DNA of 64,000 nucleotides from NCBI GenBank assembly GCA_958510825.1, contig OY294048.1, positions 22,771,589 to 22,835,588 of the forward strand. The letters are read 5' to 3'. The position numbers and the translations under genes were made by a program. The notes under the pieces are model-generated. The model searched no databases and was not told the origin of the DNA. It was given only the letters and a program-made list of their open reading frames with translations. Below, piece after piece: positions 33,706 through 42,725 of this stretch; the first letter of the stretch is position 1, and each line of letters opens with the position of its first letter. This DNA is from Brachypterus glaber (taxonomy: Eukaryota > Arthropoda > Insecta > Coleoptera > Kateretidae).

Positions 33706-34267
33706 CATAATAATAAAATGTCTGTATCCTAAAATATAGTTCCTCGAAACATGAAAATAGTAACTATGAGTTTAAATCATAAATTAAACAACAAATAACC
33801 ATTTGTTTCGTTCCCTTCTATGCAGATATTTTTTTACCTATAGTAATATTGGTCTATAAAAAAGATTGCTAGTTTTTGCTAATAACGGAAAAAAAATAAT
33901 AGAGTTTTCTTAAATGCGTATTTTTGCATAGATATTTACAACAAGTTAATGAGAATCCAATCATTTTAGCTAAACCCTCTATTAAATTAATATTTTAATC
34001 ACAGCTACCATCAGAACTCTAATTTTCATCATCGTCACTGATATTATCAATACTTGGATTTCTACAAGGCCAATTGGAGAGAAGATTTTGAAATAAAGAT
34101 TTTCACGAAAATTAAATGTATTTTTAAGTTTCATCATATCTTTATCATTTAATTTTAAGTATTTCTCCAAAACTGACGACTTTGCAAAAAGATTTAGCCC
34201 CAATTTTTTTGCCGTTAAGGTTCAAAAACCGATGCGTCATATTGACTCCGCCATTTTGAATTTTTAG
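33357..34267. other. Spacer containing a long (TA)n tract
   Basis: No gene. (TA)n fills about 33637-33702, roughly 33 repeats. The minus-strand frame at 33982-34203 has no recognisable domain. Confidence 0.6.
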
Positions 34268-34480
34268 GTTATGGACATTGGTCTACATCAACACAATCAA
34301 AAGAAGCCATTTGACACATTTTTAGAAAGATGGAAAAAAAAATTACATTTTGAACCACCCTAATGGAGAGATTTTTTTTAATTTTTTTTGTTATTTTATT
34401 CAAAACTAGGGGTACCAATAATAGTCGTATGCAAAAATTTTGTCCCTGTTTTTTTTTTTTTCCTGTACCATTTTTTTAAG
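34268..34480 (-). repeat. Inverted, diverged fragment of the 1.5-kb satellite without the MITE
   Basis: In reverse complement it carries ACAGGGACAAAATTTTTGCATACGACTAT, then CCATTAGGGTGGTTCAAAATG, then TGTGTCAAATGGCTTCTTTTG. This is the unit end joined directly to the unit start, with a single TTA (complement TAA at 34361-34363) where the other units have the Harbinger-like MITE. It is the empty site for that MITE. Confidence 0.85.
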
Positions 34481-34599
34481 ATGCTTGGTTCTGGCAGCTA
34501 GCTTGTTAATCAGTCCGAGTTAAATTCCAATTTGATAGTGATAGTAATAATGTTTTTAAATGTTGTCAAAAAGTGAATAAATTTTTTAATTGCATACTA

Positions 34600-34862
34600 G
34601 AATCTAAGGCCGAATCTTTGATGTTATAATGGTCACAGAATCGAACCTTTCCAGTGAAAAATCAGATGCAGAGCTGTGTTTATTAGGATATAATACATTC
34701 AGATATGATCGGCATTCAACCACTAGTAAAATGTAAAGTGGCGGAGGAGCATTATTCCTAGTAAAATCTATCTTAAATGCTAAAATGGTACACATAACCT
34801 GTAAAACACTGGAGCAAGTATATGTTAATATTTCCTTTGGTAATTTTGTCTATGTTATTGGT
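34600..34862 (+). pseudogene. LINE endonuclease-domain fragment
   Basis: In one frame from about 34600 the translation resembles the N-terminal endonuclease of jockey/CR1-like ORF2: TESNLSSEKSDAEL where TETWL is usual, LLGYNTFRYDRHS, then SGGGALFLV, then LEQVYVNI and FVYVIGT, where homologues continue into YRPP. One stop (TAA at 34734-34736) interrupts it. The rest of the element is absent. It seems distinct from the other three LINE copies in the window, but the match is too short to be sure. Confidence 0.65.
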
Positions 34863-35282
34863 ACAGCACGGTTCACCTGGGCGATTTTAAATAAAAATTT
34901 CGTGGACCCCTACATTTTTTGGACTAAAACATCACGGTGTACTAGACGAACTTTTAAATGACATGACAACTTCCATTTTTTTTTCTTTTTGGAATTTGTT
35001 ATATGAGCTCTAATTAAAAAAATAAGACCAAAATTTTAAAAATCGTTAGAGCCGTTTTTGAAAAAAATGTGTTTTTTAGAAAATATACATACTCGGTTTG
35101 CCCTCGATGTCTCGGATTTTGACCAAACTTGGCATAGTGGTACCACTATGGTACCTAAGCATTCTATCCAAATTTCACATAAAGCTCATTTGAAAGCATT
35201 ATTATTATTATGATGATCTTAAATTTTTCAAAATCGTTGCAAATTTTCTCGAAATATTTAACTTTATATAATTGTACGATCA
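34863..35282. other. Gene-free spacer
   Basis: No gene. TCTCGGATTTTGACCAAACTTGG at about 35112-35134 resembles CGATTTTGACCAAACTTG at about 48349, so a dispersed repeat fragment is likely. Confidence 0.5.
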
Positions 35283-35775
35283 AACGAACTTACCTGAAGT
35301 GAAGTTCGATCGTAATTACATGAAGCTTCGGTCCGGATATATTATCCTTATATAGACGTAGTCCGACCCTGGATACTGTAGCCGTGCACCATTCAAAGTT
35401 TTCAAAGCGCAAAATCTTGCCCCCGCTCTCCGCCTGGCGCCAACCTCCCAGCCGGCGGAATTCAATATTTAACTCTTTAAAGTACCTAGGTGGATTTATT
35501 AATCCGCAAGCTAGAGGGTTGCCAAAAAAAAATTCATCTCAATGCTTTTTTTTTTTTTTTCGGGGGGAAGGGTGGATAATATATCCGGACCGAAGCTTCA
35601 TATAATTACGATCGAACTTCACTTCAGGTAAGTTCGTTTGATCGTACAATTACAATTGCTTCGGTCTGGATATATTATCCTTATATAGACGTAGTTGTTT
35701 AAAGAATTCGTATTGCGGATTAATAAGATTCTAATTATTTATATGGGTAAAACTGCTGTATATTGACAAGGAAAC
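35283..35775. repeat. DIRS left inverted terminal repeat with internal fold-back
   Basis: Complementary to 40431-40876. Within it, 35283-35355 is itself inverted at 35567-35650 (ACGATCGAACTTCACTTCAG). The motif GCTTCGGTCCGGATATATTATCC and its complement appear six times across both ends (about 35331, 35571, 35660, 40505, 40594, 40829). A GC-rich block (GCCCCCGCTCTCCGCCTGGCGCC) at 35415-35450 is shared with the other end. Confidence 0.85.
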
Positions 35776-36702
35776 AATTAAGCAAATTTAAGTTAAAGGT
35801 ATATTGTAATACGAAGAACAAAATAAACAAAATTCAAACGAATGCATTTCTCGTAATATCTTAAATTAAATTTATATTTACTTAAGCTGTGGGTGCAGGG
35901 ATTCCTAGAATGGCTTTCGCAAAAGCAGTTTTGTCCGACAGAGGGCGATTATAGAATTTTGCGAAGGTAGCCGTCCGTTCTGACCATCCTGCTGTTCTAC
36001 AAATTGTCTCCAGAGGTACACCTTTTCTCAACGCAGCGGACGTCGATGCATGACGTGTAGAATGAGGTTTGAATTTTGAGGTATCAATTCCGGCCAAAGA
36101 TAACATTTGCTTTACCCATCTACTTATTGTCTGCTTATTCGCAACTGCATGCGGTTTTTTAGCTGTAAGAAAAAGCGTGTGCTGATCCGTTGCTCTAAAA
36201 TTGTTTGTCACATCGATGTATTTGTTTAAGGTTGTGGCTACAAAGATATCTGGTTTTTCTCTAAAGAAAGGTATGTGTAATGTAGGCTGGTTTTTATTGG
36301 AAAATGAGGTTTTAATTGGTTCCGATATGTTAATCTGAATTTCATATCGATCTTGCTTGATATTAGATATTCTAATAAGAGAAATAGTTTGAAGCCTACC
36401 TCCTGTGATAAGGGCTAAGAGTGTGGCCAATTTTTGTGAAAGCTGCTGTAGGCTTAAGTCCGTGGGTAAGCTTTTAAGGTAAGAAAATAATTGGGGATTC
36501 CATGTATCAGAATACCTTGGTTGAGCTGGTCGTATTCGAGACATGCCCTTCATGAACCTTTTTATGTTATCTGATCCTCCAAGATCGATGGGCAAGATAA
36601 GGCTAAGGGCCGATCTATGAGAATTTAGTGCCCCATATTTGTAATTATGAAAGAAAATATTAGTGGCATATCGGACAGAAGAGAAAATTAGAAAAAAAGT
36701 CA

Positions 36703-36775
36703 GGTCTCAGTCTGGATTCGAATCAGAGTCCCCAAGGTTTCCGGCCTGGTACTCTACCAACTGAGCTACCGAGAC
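36703..36775 (-). tRNA. tRNA-like sequence (pseudo-tRNA), positional anticodon GGA
   Basis: The layout is that of a canonical 72-base tRNA: acceptor GTCTCGG with CTGAGAC (one G-U), D-arm GCTC/GAGT, T-arm with TTCGAAT, five-base variable loop. The A-box TAGCTCAGTTGG and B-box GATTCGAATCC are good. The anticodon stem has one mismatch, position 33 is C instead of T, and the anticodon by position would be GGA (Ser) although real tRNA-Ser has a long variable arm. A T-run follows, as an RNA polymerase III stop. I think it is a SINE or element promoter, not a decoding tRNA. Confidence 0.5.
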
Positions 36776-36884
36776 TCCCGTTCGAAAACTAACTAATTGG
36801 ACATGCCTTCTTTTCTATTCTTCTCAAATTTGTTAGTTGTTAATTAAAGGAAAGATGGTTAATTTTGTTAGTGGGAATAAACTC

Positions 36885-36957
36885 AATATACAGCTCAGTT
36901 GGTAGAGTACCAGGCCGGAAACCTTGGGGACTCTGGTTCGAATCCAGACTGAGACCT
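36885..36957 (+). tRNA. Second tRNA-like copy, 5' acceptor degraded
   Basis: Inverted partner of the copy at 36703-36775. The T-stem is perfect here (TCTGG-TTCGAAT-CCAGA), the D-arm and anticodon arm are identical, but the 5' acceptor (AATATAC) no longer pairs with CTGAGAC. Followed by TTTTTTT. Confidence 0.5.
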
Positions 36958-37211
36958 GAATTTTTTTCTAATTTTCTCTTCTGTCCGATATGAGACTAAT
37001 ATTTTCTTTCATAATTTATTGCGGACGTCAAAAATATTTCTTATATATTTGTAATTATGTTCTACAGCAACTTTTTGTAAAAAATTTATCACGTCTCTGT
37101 TAGTCGCTTGATACATCGATATATTTTCCTTCGTGCAGAATTCCCACCACAGTCGATAAGTTGTGGTGTATTGCTTAATTGTAGAATCCGCGATGGAAGA
37201 AATCATTGTAT

Positions 37212-38172
37212 CTATGGCATCTTCAGGGACATCTCTTCGCTGTAAAGACTCCCAGATAATCTGGCGACCACCAGGGTAAGCTGGTGGGCCAGAGGATGAG
37301 TTTCTCTGAAAGGAGAAAATAACAAGTCAGGAGAAGGATTTAAGTATATTTCTTGTATAACAGTTAACTTGGAAAACAGCGGGTACCAGGGTTGGGAAAC
37401 CCAATGAGGAACCACCACAATTCCATCAGCCTTGACTTGGATTATTTTTCTTAATATTCTTAAAACTAAGTTAAAAGGTGGGAATGCATAAAAATGGAGA
37501 TGTTTCCAATTTAAAGTAAATGCGTCAACAGCAAAGGATCCTGGATCTTTGCGCCAAGAAACGTATTTATTGCATTTATGGTTTATATGTGAAGCGAACA
37601 AGTCCACTTTGGGTTGGCCAAATTGTTGCACAATAAGACCATACGCGTTTTGCGACAATGTCCATTCCGTATCGGAATTCGTTTTGCGTGACTCCCTATC
37701 CGCATAAAAGTTGTCTTTAGAGCTTACATAAGATGCGAATATCCAAAGGTTTTTAAGTTCACACCACTGCCATATCTCTCTTGTTAGCGCATTGAGCTCT
37801 GGATATTGGATACTACCCATTCTATTAATGTACGATATGGCAGTGGTGTTATCGCATCTCAAAAGAATATTACAGTTCGAAAGACCATTTGCGTAACACT
37901 TTAGACCATAAAAAATAGCTTGTAACTCAAGGAAATTGATGTGAAATGAAAGGCCAAAAACCGTGTGTTGCAACAGGCTCCCCAACCAGTCAAAGAGGCA
38001 TCGGTAAAAATTTCAATTTTAAAAACATCATTTATAATATTATTAAATGATTTAAAAACTGTTTTTTTCCCACCAAGCAAGGTCTTGGTTAATAGTTGCT
38101 GGAATTAACATTGTGGCATCAAAATTCATATGATTTTGGACTTTTTGTATTTTACGGCTGGGCAAGCCGAAA
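37212..38172 (-). pseudogene. DIRS RNase H domain and linker
   Basis: Continuation of the pol polyprotein. The first catalytic Asp is in FTDASLTGWGA, upstream of the open frame at about 38020-37985 in another phase. The open frame 37985-37212 (257 residues) has NFLELQAI (catalytic Glu), RCDNTTAISYINRMGS (Asp) and ADRESR (Asp; ADFLSR is more usual). It then runs into the DIRS-specific linker: KVDLFASHINHKCNKYVSW, DAFTLNW, FYAFPPF and VVVPHWVSQPWYP. RNase H removes the RNA strand after first-strand synthesis. At least one frameshift separates it from the RT frame. Confidence 0.82.
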
Positions 38173-38901
38173 TTAAAACACCAAACCCAAAAATGTTCGA
38201 GTAGTACTAGGCGTTAAACAACTTTTTTCCCTATTTATTGTAAAACCCAAAGATTTTAAACAATTAATAAGAATTTTGGTGGTGTCTATACATTGATGAA
38301 ATGATTCGCCAAGGACAAGAAAATCGTCTAAATAATTTACACAAAGAATACCTTTCTTTCGCAAATATGAAACTATAGGCTTCATTATTTTTGTAAAGCA
38401 AAAAGGCGCTGAAGATAGTCCAAACGGAACACAGGTAAATTCGTAGATAACGCCTTTAAATTCAAATCTTAAATACTTACGATGATCCGGATGCACCGGA
38501 ATTACAAAGTAGGCTAAGTCTACTAATGTCATAAATAACCCTGGACCTAATAACCTTAAAGCGGTTTTGTGATGCTCCAGTTTGAAGTGGGGAGTTGTTA
38601 CAAACCTATTTAAAATTTTAAGGTTAAGAATAAACCTTTTCTTACCATTTGGTTTGTCCGCTAAAAATATTGGGGAGACAAACTGGTCCTGGCGTGACTT
38701 GCATTTCACCACGGCCCCTAAAGCCAAAAGCTCCGAGATGGCCAGGTCAATAAGTGCTGATTCGCTATCAGAAAAGTTATGTCTAAGGGAAACATTTTTA
38801 TATGTTGGCATATTATGAAAAGAAATTTTATATCCTTCGATCCAAGACAAAACTGTAGGGTTAGATGTCACTGTTTTCCAAGTATCCTTAAAAAATTTCA
38901 A
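38173..38901 (-). pseudogene. DIRS reverse transcriptase
   Basis: 242 residues open. Motifs in order: IFLADKPNGKKRFILNLKIL, VDLAYFVIPVHPDHRKYLRF, FTCVPFGLSSAPFCFTKIM and the catalytic NYLDDFLVLG, then GFTINREKS and TRTFLGL. YLDD and the DHRKYLRF block are those of DIRS/Gypsy-like RTs. In the A motif the usual DL(K/Q)DAY reads DLAY, a two-residue loss right after the catalytic Asp, which should cripple the enzyme. The frame is closed at 38173 within the C-terminal part, and the RNase H domain continues in another frame. Confidence 0.87.
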
Positions 38902-38930
38902 GCGGCCTGCAAAGGCTTTTTTATTACTTA

Positions 38931-40025
38931 CTAGTATCTTTTGTGAGTCGACGATCTCTGCGTCTGTGTAAATGAAGGTCGCCCCTTTTGTGGCCTCACC
39001 TCCCTCCTTGGATGGGCCGGGCGCCTCTTGTTTAACTGGCCCCTTGTTACGGTGTGAGGTTTATCTCCCCCCACCTTCTTTTTCAAAGAACCAACAGATG
39101 TGTTTGAAGGGGGCCGAAAATATGTAGAAGCCTGCGCTGGTCGTATGTCCTTATTGAGTTTTTCCATGGCCTTGAGAGCATGGATCTTTTCCCCTAAATC
39201 CGGGCCGAATAAAAATTCGCCCGGTGGCGAATTTTTTCCACGAGACCTTTAATTTGTTTATTCATTAAGGGGAAAATAAACTGACGTCTTTTATTCGTCA
39301 TTTCATTAAAGATTTTGCAAATCATACGACCTGAGTCCGCAGAGTTTGCCAGTAGTTTTTCCCATATGTGTTTCGGGATATTCTCCTCCTCTTCAAGGAG
39401 GATATTCATAGAAGATCCCTAAGATGAAAGGACCTTACTTAACTGAGCTTGGTATTGCGTATGGGTTTCATCTCTCGCTATATGGAGCGAGCTCATGCTG
39501 GCCTCCACCTCAGCATTTACTTTAGGAAGATTCAGCAGTTTACAATTTTCGGGAAATTCATATTTATTAAATAGAATGTCGCTTTCCTCTTTGGGTAAGC
39601 CATAGGTCAAAATGTGCGACCATATCGGCTCTACGGCGGCATGCAAATTAAAGCCTGATTTTTTCAGTTTACTGGAATCGGGCCCTAAAATATTTCTAAT
39701 TTCTTCCGTGACTATAGAGCGAAATAGCTACACAAGGACTATGGCTCTCGCGCCGTTTTGAACGATGCCTTGAAACCGTTTCACTCGGAGAACGGCCTTC
39801 TGCATGCAAATGACTCGATGTCGTCTCACTCGGAGAACGACCTTCGACATGTCGGCGTCTTGACCTAGAACGATGTCTAGTAGATGAACCCGTTTCACTC
39901 GGAGAACGGCGTTCTTTTTCCATTTTATCCAGCCTTTTTCTTAGGTCTCTATACTCCTTACTTAAAGATCGCTTGCGTCTCACAGGCGATCTACTACGAG
40001 ACCTACTTCTCCTACTTCTACCCAT
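38931..40025 (-). pseudogene. DIRS Gag-like ORF in four pieces
   Basis: Four short frames (40025-39696, 39646-39419, 39409-39194, 39167-38931) lie upstream of the RT in the expected Gag position. The first is Arg/Ser-rich (MGRSRRSRSRSRSPVRRKR) with RSPSET repeated four times. The middle two look like an alpha-helical core (AVEPIWSHILTYGLPKEES; IPKHIWEKLLANSADSGRM). The last is very basic (KKKVGGDKPHTVTRG, HPRREVRPQKGRP). Together they resemble Gag proteins of DIRS elements, which lack CCHC knuckles. The assignment rests on position and composition more than on sequence motifs. Confidence 0.65.
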
Positions 40026-40164
40026 TAGAACCTTAAATAAAGCTAAAAGGAAATAATTATACAGTACTTACTTAAGAAAATATGTAATAAATCAAAAAAC
40101 TAAACACAGTAAACAAATTCGTAATTATCGTCAAGCAACGCTACGATACGCACGGAACAGTGCA

Positions 40165-40433
40165 CCAAGTCCAAACCTCATTTTCAAATAAAAACCAGCC
40201 GACATTACACATACCTTTCTTTAGAGAAAAACCAGATATCTTTGTAGCCACAACCTTAAACAAATACATCGATATGACAAACAATTTTAGAGCAACGGAT
40301 CAGGACACGCTTTTTCTTACAGCTAAAAAGCCGCATGCAGTTGCGAATAAGCAGACAATAAGTAGATGGGTAAAGCAAATGTTATCTTTGGCGGGAATTG
40401 ATACCTCAAAGTTAAAACCTCATTCTACATTTC
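40165..40433 (+). pseudogene. Inverted duplicate of part of the tyrosine recombinase
   Basis: Plus-strand copy of the recombinase segment found at about 36040-36315 on the minus strand (SFSNKNQPTLHIPF through KPHST). It stops just before the second catalytic Arg and joins directly to terminal-repeat sequence at about 40433. Compared with the left end, positions about 35776-36056 are deleted at the junction. Confidence 0.85.
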
Positions 40434-40876
40434 CTTGTCAATATACAGCAGTTTTACCCATATAAATAATTAGAATCTTATTAATCCGCAATACGAATTC
40501 TTTAAACAACTACGTCTATATAAGGATAATATATCCGGACCGAAGCAATTGTAATTGTACTTACTTGAAGTGAAGTTCGATCGTAATTACATGAAGCTTC
40601 GGTCTGGATATATTATCCACCCTTCCACCCAAAAAAAAAAAGCATTGAGATGATTTTTTTTTTTTGGCAACCCTCTAGCTTGCGGATTAATAAATCCACC
40701 TAGGTACTTTAAAGAGTGAAATATTGAATACCGCCGGCTGGGAGGTTGGCGCCAGGCGGAGAGCGGGGGCAAGATTTTGCGCTTTGAAAACTTTGAATGG
40801 TGCACGGCTACAGTATCCAGGGTCGGACCACGTCTATATAAGGATAATATATCCGGACCGAAGCAATTGTAATTGT
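40431..40876. repeat. DIRS right inverted terminal repeat
   Basis: Reverse complement of 35283-35775 with small differences, including the GC-rich block GGCGCCAGGCGGAGAGC and four of the six CGGTCYGGATATATTATCC motif edges. It ends close to the TA at 40888, where the Tc1-like element starts. Confidence 0.85.
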
Positions 40877-40889
40877 AATTATGCTCATA

Positions 40890-42723
40890 CACTCAGGCGC
40901 AAAATAAACGGGCCACTTGAAAAATTGCCGATTTTGAAACATAAATATTTCTGAAACTAACAAATGGATTTTTATGATTCTCTTTCTACTTTTAAGCATA
41001 AAACTTCTAGTTTTTTTTACTGCACAAAGGTTAGTCCAAAGGCGATGATTATTTGTTCAGTTGTACAAAATGTATGATCATGTTTTTTACCGTCTTTTTG
41101 GAAGCGTCTGTGGTTTGCTTGAGAACTTTTTTTTCGTGCTTGTAAATTTTATTTTATTGTCACACTTCTTGCGAGTAATTTCCTTTTCGAAGCACGGTAA
41201 TATCTTTTCTGGTTGTGGAGATATAACTTTTTTTAAATAATGTGCACATTTGTGAATATTAATGATGTTACTGGATCCGGTCCTGGATCCGGTCCTGTTA
41301 TGATGTTTAATAGTACCAAATCCAAAATCTTAATCCTGTAAGGTACTTATTCTGGTTTTAGTAATTAATAAAACAAAATTTTAAATTTATTTAATAAAGA
41401 AAAAGTACGTGTAAACTTAGTATAATTTATTTTAACCAAAATACACTTTAAAAGTAGAAGAAATTAAACATAACACTTAAAATAAACTTTAATATTTTGT
41501 GTTGCCTCCTCTAGACCTAACTAACTAACTAACTAACTGCATGCGGCGTGGCATATCACTAATGAGCTGACCAATGGCAATCTGCGGAATATTTCCCCAT
41601 TCTTCTTAAAGTGCCACACGAAGCTCCTTTTTTCTTGGCTGGTGCTATTGCACGATCTCTAACATGTCCCAAACATGTTCTATAGGATTTGCGTCCGGGG
41701 AACATGCTGGCCAGTTGAATTTTTGTATGCCAACTTCTGCCAAGTATTCACTCACGCACCCCGCTGCATGTGGTCTGGCGTTATCCTGCATTAGGACAAA
41801 GTCAGCACCAATAAATGGAGCGAAGGGAACCACGTGATGTGCCAAAACTTCCTCAATATATCGGCGTGCAGTCAGTGAGCCACGTCGATGAAAACCAATT
41901 CCGTAGAAGCCTCGACTGATATAGCCTGCAAGCTTTCAACCCAACCTCTTGCAATCTTCGGCGAACTCTCCTCTTACTAACATTCGTACCACGAACCTCC
42001 CGAAGCTGATTTCTTGTCTGCACTGATGTTAAATGACGATTCCTTAGAGAATTGTGGACAATAAATCTATCATCTCGGGCTGTAGTTGCCCGTTTTCTAA
42101 CACCACCTGGTCTGCGTGTGTTTCTACCAGTCTCCCCAAAACGTTGTAGTATCCTTTGGATAGTTGAATGGCTAATGTTCAGTAATCGAGCCACATACCG
42201 TTGACTTCTACCATTCTCCACGAGAGCTACTGCTTTAGCACAATATTCGGAACTTAAAACCATAATTTTAAACTTAAATAGTCTGTCACGTTAACAATAA
42301 ATTGACATATGACTTAAACATCATAACAGGACCGGATTCAGTATCAACAATAATATTCGCAAAAATGCATATTTTTGAAAAAAAAAGGATATCTCTACAA
42401 CCAGAAAAGATATTACAGTGCTTTGAAAAGGAAATTACTCGCAAGAAGTGTGGCAATAAAATAAAATTTACCTGCACGAAAAAAAAGTTCTCAAGCAAAC
42501 CACAGAGGCTTTCAAAAATATGGTAAAAAACATGATCATACATTTTTTCATACTGAACATATAATCATTTCGTTTGGACTAAACTCTGTACAGTAAAATA
42601 AACTAGAAGTTTGAGACTTTAAAATATAAAAAGAATCATACAAATCCATTTGGTAGTTTCCAAGATATTTATGTTTGAAAATCGGTAATTTTTCAAGTGG
42701 CCCGTTTATTCTGCGCCTGAGTG
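40890..42723 (-). mobile_element. Tc1-like transposon, 1.8 kb, internally deleted gene
   Basis: Terminal inverted repeats of about 340 bases (40890-41226 and about 42387-42723) begin CACTCAGGCGCA and end TGCGCCTGAGTG, with TA duplications at 40888-40889 and 42724-42725. Inside is a DD34E transposase on the minus strand. The long TIRs are about 85-90% alike by eye, so the copy is not young. GGATCCGGTCCT is repeated at about 41275-41297. CTAA repeats occur at about 41518-41537. Confidence 0.92.
41510..42263 (-). pseudogene. Tc1-like DD34E transposase with internal deletion
   Basis: The first part (42263-41853) starts MVLSSEYCAKAVALVENGRS and contains the paired helix-turn-helix (VARLLNISHSTIQRI, GGVRKRATTARDD), which binds the TIRs. 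After GLKACRLYQSR the frame is lost. On resumption (from about 41905, HRRGSLTARRYIEEVL) the second catalytic Asp is in FVLMQDNARPHA and the Glu in SPDANPIEHVWD, 34 residues apart, as in Tc1. The region that should hold the first Asp (FSDES in relatives, roughly 100 residues) is deleted. After DMLEIVQ comes a stop, then recognisable tail residues (ISDMPRRM) in a shifted frame to about 41510. It cannot catalyse transposition. Confidence 0.88.
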
Positions 42724-42725
42724 TA

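Larger units (their letters stand above)
36650..37044. mobile_element. tRNA-bearing fold-back insertion with 15-bp duplication
   Basis: 395 bases flanked by ATATTTGTAATTATG (36635-36649 and 37045-37059). Arms at 36650-36775 and 36885-37010 are inverted repeats, each with a tRNA-like sequence and the block AATTTTCTCTTCTGTCCGATAT. About 34 unpaired bases sit at the right end. A duplication of 15 bp is typical of LINE-driven retroposition, so this may be an inverted SINE dimer. Confidence 0.75.
35882..37206 (-). pseudogene. DIRS tyrosine recombinase, split by an insertion
   Basis: A tyrosine recombinase would insert the circular DNA copy of the element. The N-terminal SAM-like core-binding part (37206-37060) starts SSIADSTIKQYTTTYRLWW. 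After the 395-bp insertion the frame resumes at about 36649 and continues from the Met at 36595 to 35882. Catalytic residues visible there: Arg in TGGRLQTISL, His and Arg in KPHSTRHAS, the GWSE segment, and the nucleophile Tyr in FAKFYNRP. All four classic positions (R-H-R-Y) are therefore kept. The 15-bp codon stretch for HNYKY is present on both sides of the insertion as its duplication, so the gene was probably intact when hit. Confidence 0.88.
35283..40876 (-). mobile_element. DIRS-like tyrosine-recombinase retroelement
   Basis: Minus strand order is Gag-like, RT, RNase H, tyrosine recombinase, bounded by long inverted terminal repeats (35283-35775 and 40431-40876) rather than LTRs, as in DIRS elements. 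Such elements integrate with a recombinase and leave no target duplication; none is seen. All genes are broken and there is a 395-bp insertion in the recombinase. The right end has gained an inverted copy of part of the recombinase gene. A Tc1-like element follows directly at 40890. Confidence 0.85.

Noticed and set aside
31278..34363. One hAT element bounded by the two inverted TTAGGGTGG ends
   Set aside because: The 8 bases outside the two ends do not match, and both ends are better explained as fragments of the 1.5-kb satellite in opposite orientation.
36703..36775. Functional tRNA-Ser gene
   Set aside because: C at position 33, no long variable arm, and it lies in a fold-back insertion.
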